DNA of 9,973 nt from CBDVAK01 sp965371945 (GTDB lineage Bacteria > Pseudomonadota > Gammaproteobacteria > Competibacterales > JAHEDQ01): positions 1 through 9,973 of the forward strand of contig CBDVAK010000120.1 of assembly GCA_965371945.1 (NCBI GenBank), given 5' to 3'. The notes beneath the pieces were generated by a model. It searched no databases and was not told the DNA's origin. It worked only from the letters and a program-made list of their open reading frames with translations. The position numbers and the translations under genes were made by a program. The stretch's first letter is position 1. Every line of letters starts with the position of its first letter. This document shows positions 1 through 6,912 of the stretch, in pieces.

Positions 1-82
1 AGGGGAGCGCCGCGAATGCAGTACGGTGACCGACCGAAGATTCGTCAAACAATGACGTCGTTTCGGCGTAGAGGGCATATGA

Positions 83-535
83 ATGTCTAAGAAGCAAGCT
101 TTGTGGGTCCATGGCACCTCCGTTCAGATGGAACGCGAGGGATATTTTGTGTCAAAACAAAGGGCAGGATACGCAGCGCTGTTCCGAACTCATGGCAAGG
201 AGTGGTTCCACTTTGCTATTCCAACGCCTGTTATTGTCAATGGCCAGGATTCAAAATTGCAGAAGATCTTCGTCCTGTACCGGACCGAAGGCACATCGAA
301 AATCGTTAGAATTCACCTTCACGACGCATTGAAAACGATCGAAACTTTTACCAACTTGTCGCTGAGTGGCAACCATTCTGCCAAGCTCGACAAGTACAAT
401 TCTTTCAAAATCAGCCCAGTACACATAAGGTTCGGACTAGGTATATCGATATTCGTGGATTTCGGCCCGCCAACAAAGCTTGGTGTTCCAGGCATCAGAT
501 TCGCAAGCGCCGGGGCTGACTTTACAACACCATAG
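83..535 (+). CDS. DUF6623-like small beta-rich protein of unknown function
   Basis: The 150-residue product has no signal peptide, no clear membrane segment and no catalytic motif that I recognise. It alternates short hydrophobic stretches with turns, as a small all-beta protein would. Features that recall the bacterial family DUF6623 are the start ALWVHGTSVQ (residues 6-15), the block WFHFAIPTPVIVNG (41-54), the strand KIFVLYR (61-67), and the end FGLGISIFVDFG (117-128) with SAGADF (142-147). That family assignment is from memory and unverified; the family has no function known to me. The start at 83 is supported by GAGGG at 71-75, seven bases upstream. The gene ends 12 bases before the C1 peptidase gene, so the two are probably co-transcribed and may act together. 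Base composition is visibly lower in G+C than that of the central operon. Coding status is well supported, function is not. Confidence 0.75.
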   Translation: MSKKQALWVHGTSVQMEREGYFVSKQRAGYAALFRTHGKEWFHFAIPTPVIVNGQDSKLQKIFVLYRTEGTSKIVRIHLHDALKTIETFTNLSLSGNHSAKLDKYNSFKISPVHIRFGLGISIFVDFGPPTKLGVPGIRFASAGADFTTP

Positions 536-547
536 TGGAGGGGAATC

Positions 548-1693
548 ATGATGTTGAACTACCCGTTCCCTGCTAATATCAACAAAAAGGCGATGGCGAA
601 GTCTTCAAGAGTCAGGAAGAATATAAAGTCCGCCACTGCGCCATTTCCGGACCTTCCGCTGGAGAAACTCCCCAAGCAGGTCGATTTATCCAAGTACTTG
701 TACTACGTTCGTAAACAATGGGGAGGGTGCTGGGGTTATTCGATGCTTGCTGTTTGGGATATCATGAACGAAATAGCATGCCCCTACTCGCCAAATCTTT
801 CCTTTAGGCTCTGGCGAACGCTCCATAGCAGACTGGGCCTTTCAAAAAAGGCTGGAGGTGTGTTCAGTCCGGATGGACGATTCCATAAAATCAAGGGCGG
901 TGGTCTGGAATGGGGGAAACATCCGTTTTTCCAGACTTTCGGTTGCACTACTGAAGGAACTGAGCCAACCCTGCACGGTCATCCTTCGTTATGGCAAGAC
1001 ACGGGGTGGAGCCGGGAGGGAATAAACGAAGCAGACAATTATCGTTTAGAGGCGGAGCCCAGAAAGATACAGGTCGATTCCTCAGAATTCATCAGGTGGC
1101 TTAGCGACTTCCATCCTATCAGGGTGTCAGGTGGCGTTCACGTGGTCGCTGTGGTGGGGTTTGATCGTATCGCGGAAACCTTTAAGTTCGTCAATAGCGC
1201 GGGCGACAAGTGGAACGGGGATGGCTACGGAACCTTCACCTTCAATCAGTTGGACAATCATGAACACTTGTGGTTTTTGGGAGGACCTATCGGGGATGCC
1301 CAGATCCTGAAGAAATGGCGAAAGGTGGCTGCTCCAAGACCGGTGCCTGCCGCGCGTATCGCCTTCGCGCACAGTGACCGTGCAAATGTGCAACTGTGGC
1401 TGAGTGTCGAGGATAGCCCCCATCCCAGGAGCAAGATTTGGTCTCATGGTTGGGATGATAACAGTCGTAACCTTAGCCTGACTGTCCGACTGCCGGACGA
1501 GTTTATCTGGCCTCCTTCGCAGCGCAATCGCCTGATACTTGATCTTTTTGATACAGGTGAGTTTTCCAAAGGTGGGGGCACTTTGAAGGAGTTTACAGCT
1601 GCCTTTGGTGGACATACTGTATCGTGCTCCGCACTCTCAAAAATGGCAGTCAGTTTCGGTACTAGAGAACATTTGCGTTTTACCATCCCGTAG
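548..1693 (+). CDS. Papain-like C1 family cysteine peptidase homologue, cytosolic form
   Basis: The 381-residue product carries a papain-type catalytic set in the right order. QWGGCWGYS has Gln57 (oxyanion hole) and Cys61 (nucleophile). GGVHVVAVVGFD has His198. FVNSAGDKWNGDGYG has Asn216 and resembles the NSWG..WG..GY signature of the family. The stretch from about 260 to 381 looks like a separate beta-rich domain (LQLWLS-like and SLTVRL-like strands) of unknown role. There is no hydrophobic signal peptide and no obvious inhibitory prodomain; the basic N-terminus (residues 13-30, many Lys/Arg) leads straight into the catalytic domain. Ribosome binding site GGAGGGG at 537-543 fits either Met1 (548) or the adjacent Met2 (551). 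It is the second gene of a pair with the DUF6623-like gene. Substrate unknown. The fold assignment is good; proteolytic activity is inferred from the intact residues. Confidence 0.8.
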   Translation: MMLNYPFPANINKKAMAKSSRVRKNIKSATAPFPDLPLEKLPKQVDLSKYLYYVRKQWGGCWGYSMLAVWDIMNEIACPYSPNLSFRLWRTLHSRLGLSKKAGGVFSPDGRFHKIKGGGLEWGKHPFFQTFGCTTEGTEPTLHGHPSLWQDTGWSREGINEADNYRLEAEPRKIQVDSSEFIRWLSDFHPIRVSGGVHVVAVVGFDRIAETFKFVNSAGDKWNGDGYGTFTFNQLDNHEHLWFLGGPIGDAQILKKWRKVAAPRPVPAARIAFAHSDRANVQLWLSVEDSPHPRSKIWSHGWDDNSRNLSLTVRLPDEFIWPPSQRNRLILDLFDTGEFSKGGGTLKEFTAAFGGHTVSCSALSKMAVSFGTREHLRFTIP

Positions 1694-1968
1694 TTTGACA
1701 ACGGTGCCCTGATCGCCATGGTCTGATTGGATTCGCATGGAGCAACCCACCGGACGCGGTCCCGAGGTCCGGCGGGCAAATGCGGGCGAAAGATGCCGTA
1801 CGGTGTACGGCAGCGCCGATCACGCAAAATTGGCGTCACCAGTCTGCCGGATGACCGGGGCCGATGAGCCACTTCTTGACCTTTGTCATTGGCAAGTGTC
1901 AACGCCCCGCCTAGCCTTTAGTTGGGCAGACCATTGTGCGGCTGCTGCAGGTTGCTGAGGGTAGGCTG
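1694..1968 (+). other. Intergenic leader before the acyl-CoA synthetase/dehydrogenase operon
   Basis: This 275-base gap holds no convincing gene. A 73-codon open frame at 1737-1958 has no family resemblance and runs into the next gene. TTGACA occurs at 1695-1700, but no good -10 lies 16-18 bases downstream. A second weak candidate is TTGGCA (1889-1894), 17 bases, TAGCCT (1912-1917). It would place transcription start roughly 40 bases before the operon start and is the better of the two, but its -10 matches the consensus at only three of six positions. Two hairpins lie in the middle: CCGGAC 1750-1755 with GTCCGG 1767-1772, and a stronger one at 1794-1812 listed separately. The operon promoter must lie here or farther upstream. 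Confidence 0.4.
1794..1812 (+). promoter_or_regulatory. Perfect 8-bp hairpin or palindrome in operon leader
   Basis: TGCCGTAC (1794-1801) and GTACGGCA (1805-1812) are perfect inverted repeats around the three bases GGT. No T-tract follows, so it is not a typical intrinsic terminator. It could be an operator for a dimeric regulator or a structural element in the leader of the operon that begins at 1969. A second, weaker hairpin lies just upstream at 1750-1772. Confidence 0.35.
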
Positions 1969-3729
1969 ATGATGTCTTATGTCATCCACAAAGCTGTTAC
2001 GCGGCAAGGGACTGCCCCCAATCTTGCTGACTATGGCGAGAGCCGCAGGGTATTTTCCTGGCAGCAAGCCCGCGACGCGCTCGATGGGCTACCGGGCGGT
2101 GGGCTCAACATTGCCCACGAAGCGGTCGACCGCCATGCCAGGGGTGGCGACGCCGGCAAGGTTGCGATCCGCTGGCTGGACCGGAACGGGGAAGCGCATG
2201 ACTATAGTTACGCGGACCTGGCAACACTGACGAACCGGTTTGCCAGTGTGCTCGCCGGGTTGGGTGTCGGTCGAGGCGACACGGTGTTCGGGCTGTGCGG
2301 GCGTATTCCCGAACTCTACGTCGCGGTGCTCGGCACACTGAAGAATGGCAGCGTCTTCTGCCCGCTGTTTTCCGCATTCGGCCCGGAGCCCATCCGTTCC
2401 AGGATGCACATCGGCAAGGCACGGGTGCTGGTAACCACGGCCCCGCTTTATCGACGCAAGGTGGCGCAGCTTCGGGAGGCGCTGCCGGATCTGGAGCATG
2501 TGCTGGTCGCTGGTCTGAACGCGGATGAGCCGGCGCCCGCGGGGACACAGAATCTGGCCGCGTTGATGGCGGCGGCAAGCCCGGATGCCGTCATGGCCGA
2601 AACGGCTCCCGCGGATTTCGCCCTGCTGCACTTCACCAGTGGCACCACCGGTCGTCCCAAGGGCGCGGTGCATGTACACGAGGCGGTAGTGTCGCATTAT
2701 GCGAGCGCGCGTTTTGCACTCGACCTGCATCCCCAGGACATCTACTGGTGTACTGCCGATCCTGGCTGGGTGACCGGAACTTCCTACGGCATCATCGCGC
2801 CCCTTGTGATTGGGGCCACCATGGTGGTGGACAGTGGGGAGTTCGATGCCGAACGCTGGTATCGGATTCTCGAGCAACAACGGGTCTCGGTCTGGTACAC
2901 GGCGCCGACCGCGATCCGCATGATGATGAAACAAGGCAGCGAACTGGTGGCGCGTTACCGCCACGACAAACTGCGGTTCATGGCAAGCGTGGGCGAGCCA
3001 CTCAATTCCGAAGCGGTGGTGTGGAGTCGGCAGGTGTTCGGGATTCCTTTCCACGACAACTGGTGGCAAACCGAAACCGGCGCCATCATGATCGCAAACT
3101 ATTCGTCTATGGATGTCAAGCCGGGATCCATGGGCAGACCCATGCCCGGAGTGGAGGCCGCTATCGTACGCCCCGATGGGAACGATTTGGTGTTCGTGGA
3201 AGCCGCCGGCGAGCAGGGTCAACTGGTACTCAGGAAAGGCTGGCCATCGATGTTTCGTGGCTACCTGGGCGAAGCCGACCGCTATCAAAAATGTTTCTCG
3301 GGTGACTGGTACCTGACCGGCGATCTGGTACGTCGCGATGAAGACGGCTACTTCTGGTTTGTCGGCCGTGCTGACGATGTCATCAAGACCGCGGGGCACC
3401 TGGTCGGTCCTTTCGAGGTCGAGGATGTGCTGATGCAGCACCCTGCGGTTGCCGAAGTCGGAGTGATCGGCAAGCCTGATCCCGTAGCTATGGAAGTGGT
3501 GAAGGCGTTTGTGGCGCTGAAGCCGGGCTACCGGCCCGACGAAGCATTGCGCAAGGCACTGCTGGCGCACGCCCGCAAGCAATTGGGCCCGGCGGTGGCT
3601 CCGCGCGAGATCGAATTTCACGATGACCTGCCCAAGACCCGCAGCGGCAAGATCATGCGGCGTCTTCTCAAAGCCCGCGAACTGGGGCTGCCGGAGGGTG
3701 ATATTTCGACCCTGGAGACAAACCGATGA
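1969..3729 (+). CDS. AMP-forming acetyl/propionyl-CoA synthetase (AcsA-like)
   Basis: This ANL-superfamily ligase activates a short carboxylic acid with ATP to acyl-AMP and then to acyl-CoA in the cytosol. From the ATG at 1969 it has 586 residues, near the size of Bacillus-type AcsA and shorter than Acs of about 650. Signature motifs are TSGTTGRPKG (223-232, ATP loop), NWWQTETG (364-371), YLTGD with Asp452, GRADDVIK (466-473, hinge into the C-terminal domain), and PKTRSGKIMRR with Lys561, the adenylation lysine that protein acetylases often modify. Trp366 sits where acetyl-CoA synthetases have the tryptophan that limits the acid pocket to acetate or propionate. The frame stays open up to a GTG at 1936, but GAGGGTAGG at 1957-1965 favours ATG 1969 or 1972. 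Its stop overlaps the E1 alpha start (ATGA), so it is the first gene of the five-gene operon. Family is certain; acetate versus propionate is not. Confidence 0.92.
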   Translation: MMSYVIHKAVTRQGTAPNLADYGESRRVFSWQQARDALDGLPGGGLNIAHEAVDRHARGGDAGKVAIRWLDRNGEAHDYSYADLATLTNRFASVLAGLGVGRGDTVFGLCGRIPELYVAVLGTLKNGSVFCPLFSAFGPEPIRSRMHIGKARVLVTTAPLYRRKVAQLREALPDLEHVLVAGLNADEPAPAGTQNLAALMAAASPDAVMAETAPADFALLHFTSGTTGRPKGAVHVHEAVVSHYASARFALDLHPQDIYWCTADPGWVTGTSYGIIAPLVIGATMVVDSGEFDAERWYRILEQQRVSVWYTAPTAIRMMMKQGSELVARYRHDKLRFMASVGEPLNSEAVVWSRQVFGIPFHDNWWQTETGAIMIANYSSMDVKPGSMGRPMPGVEAAIVRPDGNDLVFVEAAGEQGQLVLRKGWPSMFRGYLGEADRYQKCFSGDWYLTGDLVRRDEDGYFWFVGRADDVIKTAGHLVGPFEVEDVLMQHPAVAEVGVIGKPDPVAMEVVKAFVALKPGYRPDEALRKALLAHARKQLGPAVAPREIEFHDDLPKTRSGKIMRRLLKARELGLPEGDISTLETNR

Positions 3730-4721
3730 CGGAACACGAAGATGCTTCCACGGCCACGGTCGACCCATCGTTCGAACTGCTGCGGCAGATGGTGCGCATA
3801 CGGGTTTTCGAGGAGAAATGCGCCGAGTTGTATACCGAGGGCAAGATTCGCGGTTTTCTGCATCTCTACATTGGTGAAGAGGCGGTTGCCACCGGTGTCA
3901 GTCAGGCACTGATGCCGGATGACGCGGTAGTCGCCACCTATCGTGAGCATGGTCATGCCCTGGTGCGGGGCGTTCCCATGAACACCCTGATGGCGGAAAT
4001 GTACGGAAAGCAGAGCGGCTGCAGTCGCGGCCGTGGCGGCTCGATGCACCTGTTCGACGTGACGCGGCGGTTCTATGGCGGCAGCGCTATCGTGGCGGGA
4101 GGTATTCCACTTGCAGTTGGGCTCGCCCTGGCCGATCACATGCAGGATGTCAAACGTGTCACGGCTTGCTTTTTTGGCGAGGGTGCGGTGGCCGAAGGCG
4201 AGTTTCATGAGTCCATGAACCTGGCCGCCCTGTGGCAGCTGCCCGTGCTGTTTCTATGCGAAAACAACTACTACGCCATGGGCACTGCACTGGCGCGCAG
4301 CGAATCGCAAACAGACCTGCCGCGCAAGCTCGACAGCTACGGGATATCGGCCGCCAGTGTCGATGGCATGGATGTGGAGGCAGTGGTACTCGCGGCTGAG
4401 GAAGCGGCTACCGCGGTGCGGGCGGGCCAGGGCCCGCGGTTTCTCGAACTACGCACCTATCGGTTCCGAGCCCATTCGATGTTTGATGCCCAGCTCTATC
4501 GTGACAAAGCCGAAGTCGAACGCTGGAAGGCCAAGGGACCCATCGTCCGCTATGTGGCACGTTTGCAAGAACGGGGCAGGGCGGCGGAAGAGGAGCTGCA
4601 CCGTATCAGGGCACAGGCTACGATCGAGGTGGAGGCGGCGGTGGCATTTGCTGAGGCCGCGGAATGGGAACCGGTCTCGGCGTTGACCCGTGATGTCTAC
4701 ACGGCGGGGGCTGCGCTATGA
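3726..4721 (+). CDS. 2-oxo acid dehydrogenase E1 component, alpha subunit (ThDP-dependent)
   Basis: The 331-residue product is the alpha subunit of an alpha2beta2 E1 of the pyruvate/acetoin/branched-chain dehydrogenase type. Together with the beta subunit it decarboxylates a 2-oxo acid (or cleaves acetoin) and transfers the acyl group to E2 lipoyl. Visible signatures are YREHGHALVRG (72-82), RGRGGSMHLFD (101-111), the thiamine-diphosphate motif starting at residue 151 and closing at ENN (179-181), and the phosphorylation-loop-like FRAHSMFD (247-254) with His250. The motif reads GEG (151-153) where most relatives have GDG; glutamate can still bind metal. The start ATG 3726 overlaps the stop of the ligase gene, and its own stop overlaps the start of E1 beta, so subunit synthesis is probably coupled. 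By memory it is closest to PdhA/AcoA-type proteins; the substrate cannot be settled from motifs. Confidence 0.92.
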   Translation: MTEHEDASTATVDPSFELLRQMVRIRVFEEKCAELYTEGKIRGFLHLYIGEEAVATGVSQALMPDDAVVATYREHGHALVRGVPMNTLMAEMYGKQSGCSRGRGGSMHLFDVTRRFYGGSAIVAGGIPLAVGLALADHMQDVKRVTACFFGEGAVAEGEFHESMNLAALWQLPVLFLCENNYYAMGTALARSESQTDLPRKLDSYGISAASVDGMDVEAVVLAAEEAATAVRAGQGPRFLELRTYRFRAHSMFDAQLYRDKAEVERWKAKGPIVRYVARLQERGRAAEEELHRIRAQATIEVEAAVAFAEAAEWEPVSALTRDVYTAGAAL

Positions 4722-5731
4722 ACGCCACGGCGGCCAAACCTCATCTGACGCAGATCACCTATCGGGAGGCGATGCGCGAGGCGATGCGTGAGGCCATGCG
4801 GCGCGATCCGCGCGTGTTCCTGATGGGTGAGGACGTCGGGCGCTACGGTGGTTGCTACGCGGTCAGCATGGGGTTGCTGGAAGAGTTCGGAGAGCAGCGT
4901 GTCCGCGACACACCCTTGTCTGAATCGGGATTTGTCGGTGCGGGAATCGGTGCCGCCATGGGTGGTATGCGGCCCATAGTCGAGATCATGACGGTCAACT
5001 TCAGTCTGCTGGCCCTGGATCAGATTCTCAACAATGCCGCGACCATCCACCACATGTCGGGCGGTCAGTTGAGTGTCCCCCTGGTGATTCGCATGGCGAC
5101 TGGCGCCGGCAAGCAGCTTGCCGCCCAGCATTCGCACAGTCTGGAAGGCTGGTACGCGCATATCCCCGGTCTCAAGGTATTGACCCCGGCCACGGTGGTG
5201 GATGCTCGCGGCATGCTCGCGGGCGCCCTGCAAGATCCCGATCCGGTGTTGATCTTCGAAAATGCCACGCTCTACAACATGAAAGGCTGGTTGCCGCCAG
5301 ACCCCGACCCGGTGGATATCGACAAGGCGCTGGTTCATCGTCAGGGCGCCGATGTCACCTTGTTGACCTATGGCGCCAGCCTGTGGAAGAGTCTGGATGC
5401 AGCGCAGACATTGGCAGGCCAGGGAATCGAGGTCGAAGTGATCGATCTGCGGACTCTGCGGCCGCTGGATGATGAAAGTATCATGTCCTCGGTACGCAAG
5501 ACACACCGCGCATTGATTGTCGACGAAGGTTGGCGTAGCGGCAGTATCGCAGCGGAAATCACCACACGCATCGTCGAGCAGGCATTTTACGAACTCGATG
5601 CGCCGGTCGCCCGCATCTGCAGCGAAGAGGTGCCGATCCCTTATCCGCAGCATCTGGAGCAGGCCGCTATTCCACAGCCGGAAAAGATCGTTTCAACGCT
5701 CAGGACCATGTTGGGACGATCTGGTGGTTGA
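4718..5731 (+). CDS. 2-oxo acid dehydrogenase E1 component, beta subunit
   Basis: The 337-residue product is the beta subunit of the same E1 enzyme. It has FLMGEDVG (34-41) with Glu38, the residue that activates the thiamine ring in this family, and LSESGFVGAGIG in the subunit-interface region. AAQHSHSLEGW carries His138 at the place of the conserved catalytic histidine, and IPGLKVLTP follows. A C-terminal transketolase-like domain has VIDLRTLRPLD and ALIVDEGWRSG. Length is normal for the family (about 325-340). The start overlaps the end of the alpha gene as ATGA, and the last eight bases overlap the E2 start. The N-terminal triple EAMR unit (17-28) matches the normal length of this region in relatives, so it is not an insertion. 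Confidence 0.93.
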   Translation: MNATAAKPHLTQITYREAMREAMREAMRRDPRVFLMGEDVGRYGGCYAVSMGLLEEFGEQRVRDTPLSESGFVGAGIGAAMGGMRPIVEIMTVNFSLLALDQILNNAATIHHMSGGQLSVPLVIRMATGAGKQLAAQHSHSLEGWYAHIPGLKVLTPATVVDARGMLAGALQDPDPVLIFENATLYNMKGWLPPDPDPVDIDKALVHRQGADVTLLTYGASLWKSLDAAQTLAGQGIEVEVIDLRTLRPLDDESIMSSVRKTHRALIVDEGWRSGSIAAEITTRIVEQAFYELDAPVARICSEEVPIPYPQHLEQAAIPQPEKIVSTLRTMLGRSGG

Positions 5732-6911
5732 CTTCCTGATGCCGTCCCTGGGCTCTGACATGGAGGCCGGGACGCTGCTGGAGTGGCTGGTCAAGCCCGG
5801 TGACCCGGTCCATCGCGGCGCTGTGGTGGCAGTAGTTGAGACGGTCAAAGGCGCAATCGACATCGAGATCTTTGTCGACGGCGTGGTCGGAGCGCTGCTG
5901 GTGGAGCCGGGCACCGAAGTTCCGGTTGGCGCCGCTTTGGCGCGTGTGGATCAGGTGAATGTATCCGCGGCCGCCTCCGCACCTGTGTCACCTGCGGAAG
6001 CCCCCGCATCTGGGCGCGGGGATCATCGAGTGGGTGCCGGGCGTGTCGCGGTGTCTCCGGCCGCGCGCAGGCGCGCTGCCGAACTGGGGGTGAATTCGGC
6101 TACGTTGACTGGAAGCGGTGCCGGCGGCGTGGTCACACTGGCTGATGTAGAACTCGCCGGTCGTTCCAGATCGAAGTCCGGCCCCGAACCGACGCGATCG
6201 GCGACCAGGATTGCAGCCGACCTCGCTGCGATGCGTGACGCCATCGCTGCTGCCATGGCACGTTCAAAGCGCGAGATCCCACATTATTATCTGACCACGA
6301 CCGCGGACATGCGCACGGCAGTGGACTGGCTGACGCAGACCAATGCCGGGCGTGCGCCCGCCGAGCGTCTGCTGCTGGCAGTGCTGTTGATCAAAGCCAC
6401 GACGCGGGCCGTGTGCGAATTTCCTGAGTTCAGCGGTTTCTACCTGCAGGAGCGCTTTCAGCACTCCGAGGGAACCCATGTCGGCATGGCTATCGCGCTG
6501 CGTGGTGGCGGTCTGGTGGCCCCGGCTGTGCGCCACGCCGGTGACAGGGGGGTCGACGATCTGATGGCCGCGTTCCGGGACCTGGTACAGCGAGCCCGCA
6601 CCGGCCGTTTGCGCAGCTCGGAGTTGTCCGACCCCACCATCACGGTCAGCAGCCTGGGTGAGTGCGGTGTGGAAACGCTATTGCCGGTCATCTACCCGCC
6701 ACAGGTGGCAATCGTCGGCTTTGGTGCCGTGGTTGAGCGGCCCTGGGTGATTGACGGGGAGGTGATCCCGAGACCGCTGATAAACATCAGCCTGGCCGCG
6801 GATCACAGGGTCAGCGATGGCCGGCGTGGTGGGCAGTTTCTGGCGGCTATCTCGGATGGCTTGCAGAGGCCCGAAGCATGGTTGAATGCGGTGCAACCAA
6901 CAGGGAGTTGA
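5724..6911 (+). CDS. 2-oxo acid dehydrogenase E2, dihydrolipoamide acyltransferase, single lipoyl domain
   Basis: E2 forms the core of the complex and passes the acyl group from lipoamide to CoA. I place the start at GTG 5724, eight bases inside the E1 beta gene, because the lipoyl domain begins at once (VDFLMPSLGSDM, 2-13). An earlier in-frame start would add about 69 residues without family resemblance. This gives 395 residues. The layout is a lipoyl domain 2-76 with Lys42 in ETVKGA, a short Ala/Pro/Ser linker 80-105, a peripheral subunit-binding domain about 107-143 (VSPAARRRAAELGV ... GSGAGGVVTLADV), a second linker, and a catalytic domain about 160-390 with the active motif DHRVSDG (His361, Asp365). 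The subunit-binding domain implies that an E3 is recruited, yet no E3 gene is present here. One lipoyl domain is at the compact end for this family. One base separates it from the ACP gene. Confidence 0.92.
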   Translation: MVDFLMPSLGSDMEAGTLLEWLVKPGDPVHRGAVVAVVETVKGAIDIEIFVDGVVGALLVEPGTEVPVGAALARVDQVNVSAAASAPVSPAEAPASGRGDHRVGAGRVAVSPAARRRAAELGVNSATLTGSGAGGVVTLADVELAGRSRSKSGPEPTRSATRIAADLAAMRDAIAAAMARSKREIPHYYLTTTADMRTAVDWLTQTNAGRAPAERLLLAVLLIKATTRAVCEFPEFSGFYLQERFQHSEGTHVGMAIALRGGGLVAPAVRHAGDRGVDDLMAAFRDLVQRARTGRLRSSELSDPTITVSSLGECGVETLLPVIYPPQVAIVGFGAVVERPWVIDGEVIPRPLINISLAADHRVSDGRRGGQFLAAISDGLQRPEAWLNAVQPTGS

Positions 6912-6912
6912 T

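Noticed and set aside
43..57. Inverted repeat CGTCA-AACAA-TGACG near the window start
   Set aside because: Only a 5-bp stem with no T-tract; too weak to call a terminator or operator.
1695..1723. TTGACA as a -35 box after the peptidase gene
   Set aside because: No acceptable -10 hexamer at 16-18 bases downstream.
1737..1958. 73-codon open frame before the ligase gene
   Set aside because: No recognisable family, low-complexity composition, overlaps two hairpins and the start of the real gene.
2089..3768. Long open frame of 559 codons on the minus strand
   Set aside because: It lies antisense to the ligase gene, has no family resemblance, and is the usual shadow of a GC-rich coding sequence.
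4766..4801. Triple EAMR tandem repeat at the E1 beta N-terminus
   Set aside because: Relatives have a similar helix of equal length (REA-x-x-EA-x-R-E), so this is not an expansion.
4697..5653. Minus-strand open frame of 318 codons
   Set aside because: Antisense shadow of E1 beta, rich in His/Arg/Gln as such shadows are.
5517..5723. Longer E2 form starting inside E1 beta
   Set aside because: The extra 69 residues are basic and serine-rich, encoded entirely within the E1 beta gene, and the lipoyl domain starts cleanly at the GTG at 5724.
1969..6911. Classic acetoin catabolism (aco) operon
   Set aside because: No acoR, acoX or E3 gene and no sigma54 -24/-12 site that I could fit; a ligase and an ACP are present instead. 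Acetoin as substrate remains possible.
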